Shown here: positions 42,179-51,129 of the stretch, piece after piece
How the letters are laid out: every line of letters begins with the position of its first letter
Position numbering within the stretch: the stretch's first letter is position 1
NCBI RefSeq assembly: GCF_001182785.1
Contig: NZ_CP012099.1
Location: forward strand, 612,501 to 676,500
DNA length: 64,000 nt
From: Bacillus thuringiensis
Lineage (GTDB): Bacteria > Bacillota > Bacilli > Bacillales > Bacillaceae_G
Reading direction: 5' to 3'
Translations under genes and position numbers: made by a program
The notes under the pieces: model-generated
The model's database searches: none
Seen by the model: only the letters and a program-made list of their open reading frames with translations
What the model was told of the DNA's origin: nothing

Positions 42179-42835
42179 GTGCCTGATTTTTCTATATTAA
42201 CGAATAACATTGATATGTATTTAGAAGGGTTTAAATATACAGTTATGTCTAGTGTAATTGCATTAATAGGCAGTTTTATTTTAGGCGTAATTTTGGCAGT
42301 AATGCGTATTGCACCTATTCGTATTTTAAATTGGATGGGATCCGCTTTTGTAGAGTTTGTAAGAAATATTCCACTCGTATTAATTGCATTTATATTCTAT
42401 TTCGCTTTACCTGTAATAGGAATTACGTTAAATGGTTTTGTAGCAGGAACAGTTACGCTTACGATATATACTGCAGCATTTATTGCAGAAGTAATTCGCG
42501 CTGGTATTTTATCAGTTGCGAAAGGGCAAATGGAAGCTGCGCGTTCCTCAGGATTAACGTATGTGCAAGGAATGTATTATGTTGTCTTACCTCAAGCTAT
42601 GAAAATTGTAATCCCCCCTTTAGGAAATCAATTTCTCAATTTAGTTAAAAACTCCTCAATACTCGGAATTATTGCTGGTACTGATTTAATGTATCAAGGA
42701 GATTTAATTTCCACGAAGACGTTTGTTACGTTTGATGTTTATATATTTGTCGGGATGTTTTATTTAATATTAACAATTCCGCTCAGTATGCTAGTGCGTT
42801 ATTTAGAAAAACGCTTAGCAAAGGAGGCGGTGTAA
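42179..42835 (+). CDS. glnM: Amino-acid ABC transporter permease, first subunit (GlnM-like)
   Basis: A 218-aa HisM/GlnP-type permease with five TM segments and the EAA loop GQMEAARSSGLTYVQGMYYVVLPQAMKIVIPPLGNQ that docks on the ATPase. GTG 42179 is the start; the ATG two bases before it is out of frame and ends after seven codons. GAGGGGAG precedes it. It abuts the next permease gene (stop 42835, ATG 42836). Confidence 0.87.
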   Translation: MPDFSILTNNIDMYLEGFKYTVMSSVIALIGSFILGVILAVMRIAPIRILNWMGSAFVEFVRNIPLVLIAFIFYFALPVIGITLNGFVAGTVTLTIYTAAFIAEVIRAGILSVAKGQMEAARSSGLTYVQGMYYVVLPQAMKIVIPPLGNQFLNLVKNSSILGIIAGTDLMYQGDLISTKTFVTFDVYIFVGMFYLILTIPLSMLVRYLEKRLAKEAV

Positions 42836-43480
42836 ATGGATTTTAAGGGAGCAATTACAGGAGATCATATTCTGTTTTTATTAAAAGGATTACTCATAAC
42901 ACTAGAGGTAGCGTTCGTAGCAATTGTACTTAGCTTTATTATTGGTAGTGTAATAGGGATATTGCGCTACATGAAAATACCAGTCGTCTCACAAATATTA
43001 GGAATTATCGTTGAAGTGATTCGAAATTTACCGCTTCTTTTAATTATATTTTTTACGTATTTTGCACTTCCAGAAGCAGGCTTGAAATTAGAAATTATAA
43101 CAGCTGCAATTGTTGCTTTAACAATATTTGAAGCTGCAATGATATCTGAAATCGTTCGAAGTGGTCTGTTATCTATTGAAAAAGGGCAGGTTGAGGCTGC
43201 AAGATCTTCAGGATTAACGTATGTTCAAGCACTTTGGTATATTATTTTGCCGCAAGCATTAAGGAGAATGGTTCCGCCACTTGTTAGTCAATTTATTTCA
43301 TTGCTGAAGGATACGTCGCTAGCGGTTGTTATATCACTACCTGAACTTATGCATAATGCTCAAATTATTAGCGGACAAAATGTGAATTACATGATCCCGA
43401 CGTTTATATTAGTGGCTTGTATGTACTTTATCGTAAATTATAGTTTGTCAATTTTATCCAGAAGATTAGAACTCCGTTAA
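42836..43480 (+). CDS. glnP: Amino-acid ABC transporter permease, second subunit (GlnP-like)
   Basis: A 214-aa permease, paralogous to the preceding one, with the EAA loop GQVEAARSSGLTYVQALWYIILPQALRRMVPPLVSQ. Together the two form the heterodimeric channel. The ATG follows the previous stop with no gap; the Shine-Dalgarno AAAGGAGG lies in the preceding coding end. A terminator follows. Confidence 0.87.
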   Translation: MDFKGAITGDHILFLLKGLLITLEVAFVAIVLSFIIGSVIGILRYMKIPVVSQILGIIVEVIRNLPLLLIIFFTYFALPEAGLKLEIITAAIVALTIFEAAMISEIVRSGLLSIEKGQVEAARSSGLTYVQALWYIILPQALRRMVPPLVSQFISLLKDTSLAVVISLPELMHNAQIISGQNVNYMIPTFILVACMYFIVNYSLSILSRRLELR

Positions 43481-43507
43481 CCCTTACAATATATGTGAGG
43501 GTTTTTT
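43479..43507 (+). terminator. Terminator of the gln-type operon
   Basis: AACCCT and AGGGTT pair around an AU-rich loop and run into TTTTTT. Confidence 0.8.
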
Positions 43508-43631
43508 CCTTGTTTATCCTTATTTTCCTCTAAATAGAATCTAAATCTTGCAATAATTAGATTTTTTATATTATTTTATCAGAAAAGTTTTAATTTTATA
43601 TAGAAAATGTAATCGCTTTCGTGTATATTTT

Positions 43632-43646
43632 TATTATCAGAAAATT
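43632..43646 (+). promoter_or_regulatory. CodY-like box upstream of the amino-acid permease
   Basis: TATTATCAGAAAATT matches AATTTTCWGAAAATT at 13 of 15. A weaker relative lies about 55 bp upstream, near 43574-43592. CodY control would repress uptake when branched-chain amino acids and GTP are plentiful. Confidence 0.45.
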
Positions 43647-43684
43647 TTAACAAGATATAGGGGTATGGTAGGGGGAGGATTTAG

Positions 43685-45115
43685 ATGCAGCAACCAACGA
43701 ATGAGAAATTACATCGTACGATGAAGAGTAGACATTTATTTATGATCGCACTTGGTGGTGTAATCGGAACTGGTTTTTTCTTAGGTTCAGGTTACACTAT
43801 TAATCAGGCTGGACCAGGGGGAGCCATCCTTTCATATTTAGTAGGCGGATTTATTATGTATTTAACAATGCTTTGTCTTGGAGAGTTAACGGTAGCAATG
43901 CCAGTTTCAGGTTCTTTCCAAAAGTATGCGACGAAGTTTATTGGACCAGGAACGGGCTTTATGATCGGCTGGCTATACTGGCTCGGCTGGGCAGTAACGG
44001 TAGGTTTAGAATTAACTTCAATCGGTTTAATGATGAAAAGATGGTTTCCAAATGTTGATGTTTGGGTATGGTGCCTTGTATTCGGCGTTATTCTATATGC
44101 GTCAAATGCTATCTCAGCGAAAAGCTACGCTGAATTAGAATTTTGGTTTTCTAGTATTAAAGTAATTACAATCCTTGCATTTGTTGTTCTTGGTGGTAGT
44201 GCATTATTAGGATTTATATCATATGACGGAAAAGAAGCAGCACCTCTTTTCTCTAACTTTGTAAGCGATGGTGGACTTTTCCCAAATGGACTAGCTGCCG
44301 TATTACTTACAATGATTACAGTTAACTTCTCGTTCCAAGGAACAGAGTTAATCGGGATTGCAGCGGGAGAAAGTGAAAATCCAGAAAAAACAATTCCACG
44401 TGCGATCCGTAATACAGTATGGCGCATTATGTTATTCTTCATTTTAACAATGACAATTTTAGTAGGATTAATTTCTTGGAAGGAAGCAGGCGTAATTGAA
44501 AGTCCATTCGTAGTTGTATTTGATAAAATCGGTATTCCATATGCAGCTGATATTATGAACTTTGTTATTATTACTGCGTTATTATCTGTAGCGAACTCTG
44601 GATTATATGCAGCGACGCGTATATTATGGTCACTTGCAAATGAAGGAATGGCACCAACTTCTTTCAAGACAGTAAATAAACGTGGTATTCCAATTACAGC
44701 GCTAGTCGTAACGATTGCGGTAGCTGGATTATCCCTATTCACAAGTTTCCTTGCAGAAGATACAGTATACATGTACTTATTATCGATAGCTGGTTTATCG
44801 GCTGTTTCAAGTTGGATCATTATTGCTCTATCGCAACTTCGCTTTAGAAGTCAGTATATAAAAGGCGGAGGAAAGTTAGAGGACTTAAAGTATAGAACAC
44901 CACTATACCCGATTGTTCCAATTTTAGCTTTAATTACAAATAGCATCGTTGTTATTAGTTTAGCGTTTATTCCTGAACAAAGAATGGCGTTATACTGTGG
45001 TATTCCATTTATCATTTTCTGCTATATATATTATTATTATATGAGTAAGAAACGGCAGAAACCGATGAAAGTGGAGATGGACAAAACAAATGAAACTAAC
45101 AATCAAACACGATGA
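43685..45115 (+). CDS. APC-family amino-acid permease (AAT type)
   Basis: A 476-aa, 12-TM amino-acid transporter of the AAT group (GabP/RocE/AapA-like). It begins KLHRTMKSRHLFMIALGGVIGTGFFLGSGYTINQAGPGGAILSYLVGG, the family's hallmark N-terminus, and has FQGTELIGIAAGESENPEKTIPRAIRN in the middle. The exact amino acid is not predictable. The downstream OsmC gene starts 26 bp before its stop, so they are co-translated. Confidence 0.87.
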   Translation: MQQPTNEKLHRTMKSRHLFMIALGGVIGTGFFLGSGYTINQAGPGGAILSYLVGGFIMYLTMLCLGELTVAMPVSGSFQKYATKFIGPGTGFMIGWLYWLGWAVTVGLELTSIGLMMKRWFPNVDVWVWCLVFGVILYASNAISAKSYAELEFWFSSIKVITILAFVVLGGSALLGFISYDGKEAAPLFSNFVSDGGLFPNGLAAVLLTMITVNFSFQGTELIGIAAGESENPEKTIPRAIRNTVWRIMLFFILTMTILVGLISWKEAGVIESPFVVVFDKIGIPYAADIMNFVIITALLSVANSGLYAATRILWSLANEGMAPTSFKTVNKRGIPITALVVTIAVAGLSLFTSFLAEDTVYMYLLSIAGLSAVSSWIIIALSQLRFRSQYIKGGGKLEDLKYRTPLYPIVPILALITNSIVVISLAFIPEQRMALYCGIPFIIFCYIYYYYMSKKRQKPMKVEMDKTNETNNQTR

Positions 45116-45467
45116 TATAAAGGCAGATTTATCGTACGGTCAATTAGCGATTGGAAAAGAAAACGGGTATTCACCGTTACAATTACTCGTTTCTTCTATC
45201 GCAGGATGTAGTGCAATTGTCTTTCGAACAATTTTAGAAAAGAAACGTATTACATACGATACGTTTACAATTGAAACTGAAATTGGTAGAAGTGAAGCTT
45301 TATCAAAACCAGTTGAAAGTGTTCATTTGCACTATAAAATTAAAGCGGAAAACATTACAGAAGAGCAGTTGGACAAAGCATTGCAGCTTGCAGTGAAAAA
45401 TTGCACGATTGTTCAATCTGTAAAAGATAGTATAAAAGTTACGGAAACAATTGAATTAATAAAGTGA
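45090..45467 (+). CDS. OsmC/Ohr-family protein
   Basis: A 125-aa OsmC-like protein. The two conserved cysteines usual for peroxide reduction are only partly present: one lies in SSIAGCSAIVFRTIL (about residue 41) and one in VKNCTIVQSVKDS (about residue 109). That matches the OsmC/YhfA pattern, so thiol peroxidase activity is possible. It overlaps the permease gene by 26 bp with Shine-Dalgarno GGAGATGG inside it. The pairing with a permease is curious and its meaning unknown. Confidence 0.78.
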   Translation: MKLTIKHDDIKADLSYGQLAIGKENGYSPLQLLVSSIAGCSAIVFRTILEKKRITYDTFTIETEIGRSEALSKPVESVHLHYKIKAENITEEQLDKALQLAVKNCTIVQSVKDSIKVTETIELIK

Positions 45468-45473
45468 AATATA

Positions 45474-45503
45474 AAAGCGTGAGAGCCGTATTCTCACGTT
45501 TTT
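45474..45503 (+). terminator. Terminator between OsmC and HIT genes
   Basis: CGTGAGA pairs with TCTCACG, with AAAAG before and TTTTT after. Confidence 0.8.
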
Positions 45504-45529
45504 ATGTTTTAGAAAGAGGGGAAAGTGTA

Positions 45530-45964
45530 ATGGACTGTTTAGGTTGTAAATTAGTAAACGAAGAGGAAAAAATATATAAAGTATATGAAGATGATTATGT
45601 AACTTGCTTTTTAGATCATGCGCCTTTCTACCCAGGGCATACTTTAATTGTGCCAAAGCAGCATGTTGTAGAAGTAGACGAATTAGATGATGTTGTAGCA
45701 AAATCCATTATGGATGCTTCTAAGCTGATTGCAAAAGCGATTAAGGCATTATATAAACCAGATGGAATTACAGTTTGTCAAAATGGTGGAGTATTTAACG
45801 AGTTAACACATTACCATATGCATGTCGTACCAAGATATAAAGAGCGTTCGTTTGCTGAGTTTTATACGGTGCAACCAGAGGAAAAGAAGAATCATAACTT
45901 TGAAGAGACAAAGAATTTGTTAAAAGAAGCGATAGAGCAAATACTACTTACTGAAAAGGCATAA
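45530..45964 (+). CDS. HIT-family nucleotide-binding hydrolase
   Basis: A 144-aa histidine-triad protein. N-terminal CLGC is a zinc-site half common in Gram-positive Hit proteins. The core is DHAPFYPGHTLIVPKQHVVEVDEL, and the catalytic triad is in THYHMHVVPRY (HxHxHxx). It hydrolyses nucleotide phosphoramidates or dinucleotides. ATG 45530 follows AGAGGGGAAAG; the longer frame from 45464 runs through the preceding terminator and is rejected. Confidence 0.88.
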   Translation: MDCLGCKLVNEEEKIYKVYEDDYVTCFLDHAPFYPGHTLIVPKQHVVEVDELDDVVAKSIMDASKLIAKAIKALYKPDGITVCQNGGVFNELTHYHMHVVPRYKERSFAEFYTVQPEEKKNHNFEETKNLLKEAIEQILLTEKA

Positions 45965-46005
45965 GAGGGATGTTCTTAATGGAACAGTCAGGGGAATTCT
46001 AATAT

Positions 46006-46051
46006 AAAAAAGCCCAATTTCTCAGTTACAATAGAGAAATTGGGCTTTTTT
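46006..46051. terminator. Strong terminator after the HIT gene
   Basis: AAAAAAGCCCAATTTCTC pairs with its perfect complement around an eight-base loop, with a T-run. Confidence 0.92.
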
Positions 46052-46142
46052 CATTCTATTATTCGGTTTTATCTATTAAAGAATACTGCAGTGTCACAAA
46101 GTATATCGCTCATTCGTTATATAGAGTGAGAGGAGGAATTAT

Positions 46143-46700
46143 ATGAAAGTTACAAATAACAATTATGAAAAGATGGAAGAGCTATACGAGTTGTACGAAC
46201 AAAAAATTTATTATGTAGCGTATTCTATTTTAAATAATATTCAGCAGGCTGAAGATGCGGTTCAAGAGACGTTTATTACTCTTTATAAGAACTTGGAAAA
46301 ACTTCATAGCTTGAACACGCAAGAGCTTAAACGCTATATTTTGAGGGTCGCGAAAAACAAGGCGATTGATAGTTACCGGAAAAATAAACGACATGAAACA
46401 TTTTTAGAAGAATATGAAAGAGAATCAATAGAAGCAGTAGATGAAAATATTGAAGAGTGGGAAAAACGTAAAATGTCTGAGGTTCAAATTGATACATTGC
46501 TAAAAGAGTTAAATGAATCTAACAGACAGGTGTTTAAGTACAAAGTCTTCTATAACTTAACGTATCAAGAAATTTCAAGTGTAATGGGGATTACGGAGGC
46601 TAATGTCCGCAAGCAGTTTGAGCGTGCTCGGAAACGAGTACAAAACATTATAGGAGGTATACAAAATGACGAATTCAAAGAACTCCAAAGAAATGTATGA
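46143..46700 (+). CDS. ECF-type RNA polymerase sigma factor
   Basis: A 185-aa sigma-70 family ECF factor. Region 2 (about 10-80) contains YYVAYSILNNIQQAEDAVQETFITLYKNL and ILRVAKNKAIDSYRK. Region 4 (about 115-170) contains LKELNESNRQVFKYKVFYNLTYQEISSVMGITEANVRKQFERARKRV. A possible self-recognised promoter, TGTCAC, 17 bp, CGTTAT, lies just upstream (about 46092-46120). The next gene overlaps by 35 bp and encodes a membrane protein of the anti-sigma type. Signal and regulon are unknown. Confidence 0.88.
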   Translation: MKVTNNNYEKMEELYELYEQKIYYVAYSILNNIQQAEDAVQETFITLYKNLEKLHSLNTQELKRYILRVAKNKAIDSYRKNKRHETFLEEYERESIEAVDENIEEWEKRKMSEVQIDTLLKELNESNRQVFKYKVFYNLTYQEISSVMGITEANVRKQFERARKRVQNIIGGIQNDEFKELQRNV

Positions 46701-48090
46701 CCTTGCCGAAAAGATTGCTTTAGATGATTTTGATAAACTCGAAGAACAACATGAATTTTCACATACATATACGCGCAAAAAGAAATTGTTTATGGAGGAA
46801 ATGAAGTTGAAAGATGGACAACCTCAGAAAAAGCGTAAAAGATATCGTATGTTAATCGCTGCTGCCTGTTTATTAATTGGTATGCCGACAACTGTTTTTG
46901 GTGCAGTAAAAGTTTATAATATGATTGTTAAAAAACAAAATTATGAAGTAAATGTTTCGGTAACAAACAAGGACTCGAAAAAGAGTAATAAGTGGTATAA
47001 GTTGAAGATTGGTAAATTGCCAGAAAATATGGAAGCAATTGATGATAGTGCTATGAAATATTCATTTAAAGATAACTACGCAATGGGAGGATTTTCATTC
47101 GCTCTTCGGAGGGTAGGGGAAAATACAGATTTTCAAACTCTGTATTCGAAAAGTTACGAAGAAAAAGAGATAAATGGTAGGAAAGCAGTAATTGTCCATA
47201 AAGAAACAGGAAACAACAATGTAATGTTCGATAGAAAGGTATTTCTCTTTTTTGAGAAAGAAGGGATTATGTTAGAAAGTTATATTGGATCCGATATAAA
47301 CGAAGAACAAATGATGGATGTGTTAGGGAACATTTCACTTGAGCCCACGTCAAAAGAAAAGGCATCACATATAGTAGATTATGATGAAAATCGTTTTAGC
47401 AAAGCAGAGGAACCTAAAAAAACTAAGGTTATTCCTTTGAAAAAAGATAGTAAACGACTATTTCATGTAGGGCAAAAGGTTCCAGTAACGATAACGATGG
47501 ATGATAGCCAAGTTGAATATGTGATAGAAAAAGTTGAAGTATTTGATTCAATCAAAGATTTTAAACAAGAGAACTTTTATGAACTTGGCTTAGGAATACT
47601 AAGCAGGAATCAGGCTTTGGATCAAGGGGGACAATTAATACCATATAGACGGGACAAATATAAAATTGGAAATGGTAAAGATTCAATTGATCAATTAGTA
47701 GAATCAAAATTAATTCATCCTAAATTTGTCTACCTAACAACAACAGTGAAAAATATAGGTAAACAGGCGACAGAAGAAATCTATATGCATCCATCTATAA
47801 AGCTGCTTAAATCTGAAGGTAATGCATGGAACTATGCTAAAGAAGAAGGAATTGCCGAGAAAAATATTATGACGGGCGAAGTTGATTACTTAGAACCTCA
47901 CGGAGATGGAAAAAGCTTTTACAATATTGGCAGTATCACACCAGGACAAACTGTAAAGGTTAATCTAGGTTATTTTGTAGATGAGGATAAACTAGACTCA
48001 ATCTTCCTTGATGCTTTCCATTATAGAGGGAATGGTGGCACTGAAAATATGAATGCGGAATATCGTTGGTGGATTGATATTCGTCAATAG
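46666..48090 (+). CDS. Probable membrane anti-sigma factor with large extracellular domain
   Basis: A 474-aa single-pass protein. A charged cytoplasmic N-terminus (1-60; LAEKIALDDFDKLEEQHEF) could bind the sigma factor. One TM segment (about 62-83, MLIAAACLLIGMPTTVFGAV) is followed by a roughly 390-residue outer domain without recognised motifs. It resembles the DUF4179/DUF5643-type partners of Bacillus ECF factors, but I am not certain of the subfamily. Translational coupling to the sigma gene (35-bp overlap; Shine-Dalgarno AGGAGG) supports the anti-sigma role. Confidence 0.72.
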   Translation: MTNSKNSKEMYDLAEKIALDDFDKLEEQHEFSHTYTRKKKLFMEEMKLKDGQPQKKRKRYRMLIAAACLLIGMPTTVFGAVKVYNMIVKKQNYEVNVSVTNKDSKKSNKWYKLKIGKLPENMEAIDDSAMKYSFKDNYAMGGFSFALRRVGENTDFQTLYSKSYEEKEINGRKAVIVHKETGNNNVMFDRKVFLFFEKEGIMLESYIGSDINEEQMMDVLGNISLEPTSKEKASHIVDYDENRFSKAEEPKKTKVIPLKKDSKRLFHVGQKVPVTITMDDSQVEYVIEKVEVFDSIKDFKQENFYELGLGILSRNQALDQGGQLIPYRRDKYKIGNGKDSIDQLVESKLIHPKFVYLTTTVKNIGKQATEEIYMHPSIKLLKSEGNAWNYAKEEGIAEKNIMTGEVDYLEPHGDGKSFYNIGSITPGQTVKVNLGYFVDEDKLDSIFLDAFHYRGNGGTENMNAEYRWWIDIRQ

Positions 48091-48117
48091 TAAAACAATA
48101 GGAACAACAGGACGAAG

Positions 48118-48144
48118 AAGCTGCTTATATTTAGCAGCTTTTTC
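48118..48144. terminator. Terminator between anti-sigma and WYL regulator genes
   Basis: AAGCTGCT pairs with AGCAGCTT and is followed by TTTTC; usable in both directions. Confidence 0.75.
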
Positions 48145-49111
48145 AGCCTTCATACATATGTAAAACTTCTTTCGCACGTATACGTAAACCATCTATTAAT
48201 TCTTTCGGTTTTAAAACTTTTGCATCTTTTCCAAGTCTATAAAACAGAGGGGTAATAAAGTTAATTTCACCTTTATCAATTGTTGAATGTATATATCCTG
48301 TCCCGTCTTCGTTTACTACTACGAATTCTTCAAGGTAAGGAACGCTTTTACATTGGCGTACGCCTTCTGTCGTTAATAAAACATGTAATTGGATAGGAAT
48401 TTTTATGACGTTAGAGTTAGAGTCGAACCATTCTTCTAAATTCATGAACGTATCTTTATTTTCTTCTGTTGATAATATGGAAAGAATACGATCAACGCGA
48501 TACAGTAATACCTTTTTTCTGCTGAAGTCATAGGATGGTAAGTACCATAGCCCATCGTGAGCGTATACACCGATAGGATGAACATGTTTTGTTTTTATCC
48601 CTGATTTAGATTCGTATTGAAAGTGTAAATTTTTATTTTCGATAGCCGCGGTTAACACTTCGTTTAATAGAGGGGTATCAATTGTTCTCTTCGGATTCCA
48701 AAAAGCGATATAAGAACGTATTTTATCAACTTTCGCTTGTGCATCATGTTGTAGAGAGTTATACAGTTTATGCGTAACGGAGTTGATTTCTGTGTTAAAA
48801 GGCAAGTCCCTGTAGTAGCTTAAAGACTGAAAAGCAAAAAAGATGGATACTGCTTCTTCTTCGGTAAATAAAATAGGGGGAATGACTTTATTCGTTAATA
48901 CTTTATATCCCCCGTTACGACCTTGTTCTGCATAAATAGGTAATCCCATATCGCTTAAATCTAAAATGTATCTATGGACAGTACGAACGGAAATATTAAA
49001 TTCATCAGCTATTTCCCGAGCTGTAAATGTTCTTTTTGTAGAAGCGAATATAAGAATATCTAATAAGCGTTTAGCTTTTGACAAATGTATCACCTTTTTC
49101 TTTTTAAACAT
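48143..49111 (-). CDS. DeoR/YafY-type HTH regulator with WYL domain
   Basis: A 322-aa regulator. The N-terminal HTH_11 (LSKAKRLLDILIFASTKRTFTAREIADEFNISVRTVHRYILDLSDMGLPIYAEQGRNGGYKV) is followed by a WYL domain (about 140-225; HPIGVYAHDGLWYLPSYDFSRKKVLLYRVDRI), thought to sense nucleic-acid or small-molecule ligands, then a WCX C-terminal extension. It is divergent from the reductase-like gene with two palindromes between, one overlapping its own start codon, so autoregulation and control of the neighbour are likely. Confidence 0.87.
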   Translation of the reverse strand: MFKKKKVIHLSKAKRLLDILIFASTKRTFTAREIADEFNISVRTVHRYILDLSDMGLPIYAEQGRNGGYKVLTNKVIPPILFTEEEAVSIFFAFQSLSYYRDLPFNTEINSVTHKLYNSLQHDAQAKVDKIRSYIAFWNPKRTIDTPLLNEVLTAAIENKNLHFQYESKSGIKTKHVHPIGVYAHDGLWYLPSYDFSRKKVLLYRVDRILSILSTEENKDTFMNLEEWFDSNSNVIKIPIQLHVLLTTEGVRQCKSVPYLEEFVVVNEDGTGYIHSTIDKGEINFITPLFYRLGKDAKVLKPKELIDGLRIRAKEVLHMYEG

Positions 49112-49130
49112 GACATAAATTGTCGTGTTT
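49106..49130. promoter_or_regulatory. Palindrome overlapping the WYL regulator start codon
   Basis: AAACATGACA and TGTCGTGTTT are inverted repeats with one mismatch around TAAAT. Position 49109-49111 is the regulator's start codon, so a bound protein would block its own expression. Confidence 0.55.
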
Positions 49131-49143
49131 TATTGATAGTATA

Positions 49144-49167
49144 TTGATTACATCATAATGTAATCAA
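49144..49167. promoter_or_regulatory. Perfect palindrome between the WYL regulator and reductase-like genes
   Basis: TTGATTACAT (49144-49153) and ATGTAATCAA (49158-49167) are perfect inverted repeats separated by CATA. A site this long in a 80-bp divergent gap is a good operator candidate. Confidence 0.6.
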
Positions 49168-49191
49168 GATGAGATGCAAGGAGGAAAAGAG

Positions 49192-49713
49192 ATGTCACGT
49201 GAAGTTGTTTTATTTATAGCCGCTAGTTTGGATGGATATATTGCGAAAGAGAATGATGATTTAGAGTGGTTAATGGAAACCGAAGGAGAGGGAGATAACG
49301 GTTATACAGAAATGTATGAAACGATTAATACAATAATTATGGGGAAACGAACGTACGATTATGTAGTAGAGCATACGGAAACATTCCCTTACTTAGATAA
49401 AGCATGTTATGTTTTTTCTCGTTCAGAAAAAGGCTCAGACGGAAACGTGGAGTTTGTAAATGAAGATGTAGTGGAGTTTACTAAAAGGTTAAAAGCACAA
49501 GAAGGATCTAAAATATGGATGGTTGGTGGAGGAAGTTTACTGAGTGAGTTCTTTAAAAATAATCTAATTGATGAATATATCGTTACGATTACACCGCATA
49601 TATTAGGTTCTGGAGTTCCATTATTTCAAGACAAGAATCCAGAAATTAATTTAACTTTAACCGATACGAAACGTTTTGGGCAATTTGTAAATTTATATTA
49701 TAAAGTAAAATGA
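49192..49713 (+). CDS. Dihydrofolate-reductase-like protein (RibD C-terminal family, YwjB-like)
   Basis: A 173-aa protein of the RibD_C/DHFR-fold family: EVVLFIAASLDGYIAKENDDLEWL at the start, IIMGKRTYDYV, and KIWMVGGGSLLSEFFKNNLIDEYIVTITPHILGSGVPLF near the end (NADPH site). Members are not true DHFRs and the substrate is generally unknown. ATG 49192 follows AAGGAGG; the open frame from 49174 includes the Shine-Dalgarno and is rejected. Probably regulated by the divergent WYL protein. Confidence 0.85.
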   Translation: MSREVVLFIAASLDGYIAKENDDLEWLMETEGEGDNGYTEMYETINTIIMGKRTYDYVVEHTETFPYLDKACYVFSRSEKGSDGNVEFVNEDVVEFTKRLKAQEGSKIWMVGGGSLLSEFFKNNLIDEYIVTITPHILGSGVPLFQDKNPEINLTLTDTKRFGQFVNLYYKVK

Positions 49714-49716
49714 TAC

Positions 49717-49748
49717 AAAAACACGACTACCATCAATAGTCGTGTTTT
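49717..49748. terminator. Bidirectional terminator between reductase-like and kinase genes
   Basis: AAAACACGACTA pairs with TAGTCGTGTTTT. The hairpin overlaps the last codons of the kinase gene. Confidence 0.88.
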
Positions 49749-51118
49749 TGTATAGAGGGTAATGAAATGATAAAGCAAGACCCGTGATCAACTTCGCTCG
49801 TTACAGCAATATTCCCGCCGTGTAGTTCTACAATTTCTTTTACGATAGATAGTCCTAAACCAGTTCCACCTGTAGCTCGTGATCTTGCTTTATCAACTCG
49901 ATAAAAGCGGTCGAAGATGTGAGGGAGGTCTTCAGGAGGAATGCCTTCGCCTTCATCTTCAATTGTAATAGAGATATTTTTATGTTCTTCTGTAACAGAA
50001 ATGTTTATATGAGAATGTTCTTTTGAATGTCTATAAGCGTTATTTAAAATGTTTATTATAACTTGTTCAAATCGCTGGTCATCTAAATTTACTAGCAGTG
50101 TAGGAGGACAAGAGAAAGAAACTTTAATGTATCTTTCTTTATACATGGCGTTTACTTTTTCAGCTATGCGAGTAAGGAAGGTGTGTAAATGCACTTCCTT
50201 TACTTGAATAGAAAAGTTATGTTGTTCCATTTGTGCAAGTGAAAATAAATCTTGAACTAAGTTTGTAATGTAATCAGACTCATCTTTTATAATTGATAAA
50301 TATTGCAAACGTTGCTTAGGAGGGGTGCTTTCTTTTAAAGCAATGTCAGCATAACCTCTTACGTATGTTAATGGTGTTCGTAATTCGTGAGCAACACTTG
50401 CTAGAAATTCACTTCGCTCTGTTTTCATATAATGTAAATCATTTGCGAGCGTTTGAATAGATGATGCTAGTTCGCCAATTTCATCATTTCGAGTAGTCGT
50501 TAACGAAACGGACAAATCGCCTTTACTCATTTTTTCAGTGGCATGTTTCATGTGTAACAATGGTTTTGTTAATAAACGTGATAATAGGAAAATTGTGATG
50601 ACTGTGAGTAGAAACGTGATGACACCAGCAATAATGAATTGTTTCGTTAATCCATTAACTAACTTTTCAATTGATTCTGTTCCAAGAAACATGTACACAT
50701 AGCCTTCATGTTTTCCATCTACTACAATGGGGCTAACTGTACATATATAATTAGATGTTTTCCAATGATTTTCTATAATCGCTCCATTATGGTCTGTTCG
50801 AGTTTGCATTTTACTAATATGATCGTTTATAGTCGTGTTTATTTCGTTAGATTTAGCTAGTATTTCTTTATTTGCATTTGTAATAACGACAGTTGTTTCA
50901 GCTTCAGATTCCATTAATGCTACGTGAGAGATGGTTTGCGCATCGTAATATTTTTCAAGTACATCCCGGTGACTATTTCCTCGCTTTAATAAAGCCGTCA
51001 TTTCTTCATTTACTCTAGTATTTACAAGACTATAATAGAGCAAAATAAAGAGAACACTTTCAATTAAAAGTGTAACAATTAAAAAATAAAATCCGAATTG
51101 AATTGAAATTCGTTTCAT
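49733..51118 (-). CDS. Two-component sensor histidine kinase
   Basis: A 461-aa membrane kinase: TM1 (about 8-30), extracellular sensor region (about 31-160), TM2 (about 165-185), HAMP (about 185-240), HisKA with the phospho-His in FLASVAHELRTPLTYVRGY, and HATPase_c with N-box INILNNAYRHS, G1 IEDEGEGIPPEDL, F-box IFDRFYRVDKARS and G2 GTGLGLSIV. Ten bases separate it from its response regulator gene (regulator first). The signal is unknown. The divergent lipoprotein is the likely target or accessory sensor. Confidence 0.9.
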   Translation of the reverse strand: MKRISIQFGFYFLIVTLLIESVLFILLYYSLVNTRVNEEMTALLKRGNSHRDVLEKYYDAQTISHVALMESEAETTVVITNANKEILAKSNEINTTINDHISKMQTRTDHNGAIIENHWKTSNYICTVSPIVVDGKHEGYVYMFLGTESIEKLVNGLTKQFIIAGVITFLLTVITIFLLSRLLTKPLLHMKHATEKMSKGDLSVSLTTTRNDEIGELASSIQTLANDLHYMKTERSEFLASVAHELRTPLTYVRGYADIALKESTPPKQRLQYLSIIKDESDYITNLVQDLFSLAQMEQHNFSIQVKEVHLHTFLTRIAEKVNAMYKERYIKVSFSCPPTLLVNLDDQRFEQVIINILNNAYRHSKEHSHINISVTEEHKNISITIEDEGEGIPPEDLPHIFDRFYRVDKARSRATGGTGLGLSIVKEIVELHGGNIAVTSEVDHGSCFIISLPSIQKHDY

Positions 51119-51129
51119 CGTTTTGCCCC

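Noticed and set aside
44125..44820. 231-aa open frame antisense to the APC permease
   Set aside because: Shadow of a hydrophobic gene; the sense strand encodes a clear permease with matching ribosome site.
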